NCBI GenBank assembly: GCA_964351775.1
Contig: CAYGPQ010000146.1
Coordinates: 1-7,581 of the forward strand
From: Kordia sp964351775
GTDB lineage: Bacteria; Bacteroidota; Bacteroidia; Flavobacteriales; Flavobacteriaceae
DNA length: 7,581 bases
Direction: 5' to 3'
Of the stretch, positions 6,324 to 7,581 are shown piece after piece; the stretch's first letter is position 1, and the number at the start of each line of letters is the position of its first letter. The notes beneath the pieces are model-generated. The model worked only from the letters and a program-made list of their open reading frames with translations, was not told where the DNA came from and did not search any database. The translations under genes and the position numbers were made by a program.

Positions 6324-6421
6324 AGTTTTCAGTTTTCGGTTGACAGTTTTCGGTTGACAGTTCTCAGTTAGCGGTTAGCGGTTAGCGGTTAGCGGTTAGC
6401 GGTTAGCGGTTAGCGGTTAGC
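6324..6421. repeat. Heptamer array 1: fourteen RGTTNNN units
   Basis: Ninety-eight bases divide without remainder into fourteen 7-mers, each beginning with A or G followed by GTT. The unit types in order are agttttc (twice), then ggttgac and agttttc alternating, agttctc, agttagc, and finally seven identical ggttagc (6373-6421). The array therefore runs from varied to homogeneous units from left to right. It has no ORF and no hairpin potential. Confidence 0.9.
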
Positions 6422-6448
6422 GAAAATACTTTTTCATTTTACATTTAG
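6422..6448. repeat. Conserved 27-bp A/T tail after heptamer array 1
   Basis: It starts GAAAATACTTTTTC directly after the last heptamer and ends CATTTTACATTTAG. It matches the segment at 7478-7504 at 25 of 27 positions, and that copy also follows a heptamer array in the same orientation. The pair therefore behaves as one composite repeat. Similarity fades after TTTAG. Confidence 0.8.
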
Positions 6449-6525
6449 TATTTAAAATTCATCATTTTAGAAGTTTGAGCCAAGCGATTCCAACATGTCC
6501 AAGAAATCTAAATATGTCATATTCG

Positions 6526-6550
6526 TGTGGCTGAGGCACTCGAAGCCACA
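6526..6550. repeat. REP-like hairpin with the dispersed 15-mer
   Basis: TGTGGCT (6526-6532) and AGCCACA (6544-6550) form a 7-bp stem around an 11-nt loop. The hairpin contains ctgaggcactcgaag (6531-6545), identical to the copy inside the GIY-YIG gene at 4762-4776. It abuts the T-tract side of the next terminator. Confidence 0.7.
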
Positions 6551-6585
6551 AAAAAACCGCTTTACATTGCTGCAAAACGGTTTTT
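6549..6585 (-). terminator. Rho-independent terminator for the BI-1 family gene
   Basis: On the minus strand AAAAACCGTTTTGC (6572-6585) pairs with GTAAAGCGGTTTTT (6552-6565) over 14 positions, two of them G-U, around a 6-nt loop. A run of seven T follows. It lies 22 nt beyond the stop codon of the gene at 6608. The G-U pairs and T-tract fit leftward transcription. Confidence 0.85.
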
Positions 6586-6607
6586 ACTATATTTTTAAAG
6601 CGATAGT

Positions 6608-7312
6608 TTACTCACTCATAAAGATGCTGACTACGTACCAAAATAGTAACATTAACGAAGCAAACAATCCTAAAGAAGCCGCTACATATTGCTCTTCTTG
6701 GTATTTGTGGATCATATTTGAGGTTTGGTATAAAATAGAACCCGCAGCCAATGCTACCATTCCTACGCTAAACCACAAACCTAAGTTAAACCCTCCAAAA
6801 AGTGTTCCTGCTACAATCAATCCGATGGCTAAGAAACTTCCGATAGTAATGATCGATTTTAGAAATGAAAAGTCTTTTTTCGTAATAAATACAATCGCTG
6901 ACAATCCTCCAAATAAAGCTAAGGTCATGATCGCTGCTTGTGTGAGTACATCCGTTCCTTGCGTTTCTGATACGTACATTGCCATAAAAATTAGCGGTAC
7001 AAATATGAACGCTTCGGCGATAACGTACAAAAATAAAGCTGCATGATGCATGGTTTTGTCATTACTCTTTAGTGCCATTTTTTCTGCATAATTTGTCACA
7101 AACATAAATCCGCCTAAGACTAAAAGCCATGTCCAGCCTTGAATCATTTGCAATCCGATGTCTACAATAAAGTCTACTTGTAAAAAAAGGTATTCTACCA
7201 CTATAAATAGCAATACAGCAAAGGCTAAGTATGTGTATGTTTTTCTGTAAAAAGCAGCTCTAGCATCTTCGCCTAAAGCGCTTACGGGCAATACTTGATT
7301 AAATTCATTCAT
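6608..7312 (-). CDS. Bax inhibitor-1 / YccA family integral membrane protein
   Basis: This is a 234-residue inner-membrane protein with about seven transmembrane helices by eye: 26-45, 59-75, 89-111, 123-143, 153-173, 178-196 and 208-231. The N-terminus is short and cytoplasmic. The C-terminal pattern GSILYQTSNMIHKYQEEQYVAAS (191-213) and the final hydrophobic helix match the BI-1/UPF0005 family (YccA, YbhL, YetJ). Members act as pH-sensitive calcium-leak channels (YetJ) or modulate the FtsH protease (YccA); which applies here is not known. Two aspartates of the YetJ pore sensor appear replaced, the first by Q196 and the second by A218 or S219. YccA, as I recall it, also departs at these positions. 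The ATG at 7312 has no strong Shine-Dalgarno. The gene stands alone, with its own promoter and terminator, flanked on both sides by heptamer arrays. Confidence 0.9.
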   Translation of the reverse strand: MNEFNQVLPVSALGEDARAAFYRKTYTYLAFAVLLFIVVEYLFLQVDFIVDIGLQMIQGWTWLLVLGGFMFVTNYAEKMALKSNDKTMHHAALFLYVIAEAFIFVPLIFMAMYVSETQGTDVLTQAAIMTLALFGGLSAIVFITKKDFSFLKSIITIGSFLAIGLIVAGTLFGGFNLGLWFSVGMVALAAGSILYQTSNMIHKYQEEQYVAASLGLFASLMLLFWYVVSIFMSE

Positions 7313-7337
7313 TGTATTTCGGTTTTGAATATAGATT

Positions 7338-7368
7338 CAAATTTACTGTTTTGTTTTGTCCTATGCAA
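7338..7368 (-). promoter_or_regulatory. Bacteroidota-type promoter of the BI-1 family gene
   Basis: On the minus strand TAAATTTG (7338-7345) matches the -7 consensus TAnnTTTG at every fixed position. ATTG (7366-7369), with TTG at 7366-7368, lies 20 bp upstream and fits the -33 TTTG element with one mismatch. The ATG follows about 25 nt downstream, giving a short leader. Start-site mapping is not available. Confidence 0.6.
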
Positions 7369-7411
7369 TAGCCAAGTATGTAGAATATTTGTTAATTGTT
7401 CGTTAATAAGG

Positions 7412-7474
7412 GGTTGTGAGTTGTCGGTTATCGGTTATGAGTTATGAGTTATGAGTTATGAGTTATGAGTTATG
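7412..7474. repeat. Heptamer array 2: nine RGTTNNN units
   Basis: Sixty-three bases divide exactly into nine 7-mers: ggttgtg, agttgtc, ggttatc and ggttatg once each, then five identical agttatg (7440-7474). As in array 1, the left end is varied and the right end is homogeneous. The orientation is the same. It lies upstream of the BI-1 family promoter, about 40 bp from its -33 element. Confidence 0.9.
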
Positions 7475-7477
7475 AGT

Positions 7478-7504
7478 GAAATTACTTTTACATTTTACAT
7501 TTAG
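7478..7504. repeat. Conserved 27-bp A/T tail after heptamer array 2
   Basis: This is the second copy of the tail at 6422-6448, with 25 of 27 bases identical (GAAATTACTTTTAC at its start, CATTTTACATTTAG at its end). It is separated from the last full heptamer by AGT. Here the motif TTTTACATTTA recurs immediately afterwards (7507-7517), so the tail is itself partly repetitive. Confidence 0.8.
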
Positions 7505-7544
7505 CGTTTTACATTTAATATTTATTGTTTGTTTATTCGATATC

Positions 7545-7581
7545 AGTTATGGGTTATGGGTTATGGGTTATGGGTTATGAG
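7545..7581. repeat. Heptamer array 3, running off the right edge
   Basis: One agttatg and four ggttatg units occupy 7545-7579, followed by AG at the window edge, where the next unit would begin with AGTT. It keeps the same RGTTNNN form and orientation as the other two arrays. Its tail, if any, lies outside the window. Confidence 0.85.

Noticed and set aside
6324..6421. CRISPR array or telomere-like repeat
   Set aside because: The units are contiguous 7-mers without spacers, and no cas genes are present. The location between genes and the varied left units do not fit a telomere.
6495..7046. 183-codon plus-strand open frame
   Set aside because: It lies antisense to the BI-1 family gene and its terminator, and its protein shows no domain pattern. 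The minus-strand frame has seven clear membrane helices.

Overview
The window looks like part of a chromosome from a Bacteroidota bacterium, most likely a marine-type member of the Flavobacteriaceae. This is inferred from four things: AT-rich DNA; weak or absent Shine-Dalgarno sites; a Bacteroidota-type promoter (TTG, 20 bp, TAAATTTG) in front of the last gene; and terminators built as long A/T-flanked hairpins. No rRNA, tRNA or housekeeping marker is present to fix the genus. Every gene I can support lies on the minus strand, so transcription runs from right to left.

Positions 1-4350 hold a type I restriction-modification operon read hsdM, hsdS, then a phospholipase-D-fold (PLD/HKD) protein. 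hsdM (795 aa, long form) and hsdS (423 aa, two target-recognition domains) share a TAATG stop/start overlap. 36 nt after hsdS comes a PLD-like gene that runs off the left edge after 218 codons. No hsdR is inside the window; it should lie to the left if the system is complete. hsdM carries an in-frame copy of a palindromic dispersed repeat near its C-terminus.

Positions 4351-4711 hold the hsdM leader, an unexplained hairpin, a strong minus-strand terminator and a cluster of GC-richer REP-like repeats. Positions 4712-5068 encode a small GIY-YIG (UPF0213-type) nuclease with a Ser/Glu-rich tail. A second repeat cluster (5101-5214) separates it from a 249-aa helical protein of unknown function, possibly DUF6261. 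Just upstream is a 67-codon ORF made largely of three 14-residue (42-bp) tandem repeats.

Positions 6190-6607 are non-coding but highly structured: three direct repeats at an exact 20-bp period, a 98-bp array of fourteen RGTTNNN heptamers followed by a conserved A/T tail, and a REP-like hairpin next to a terminator. Positions 6608-7312 encode a seven-helix Bax-inhibitor-1/YccA family membrane protein with its own promoter. Beyond it (7412-7581) the heptamer array plus tail appears again, followed by a third heptamer array that continues past the right edge.

The clearest functional unit is the host-defence operon. The most unusual material is the repeat landscape: heptamer arrays with a shared tail, REP-like elements that reach into gene ends, and a repeat translated inside HsdM.
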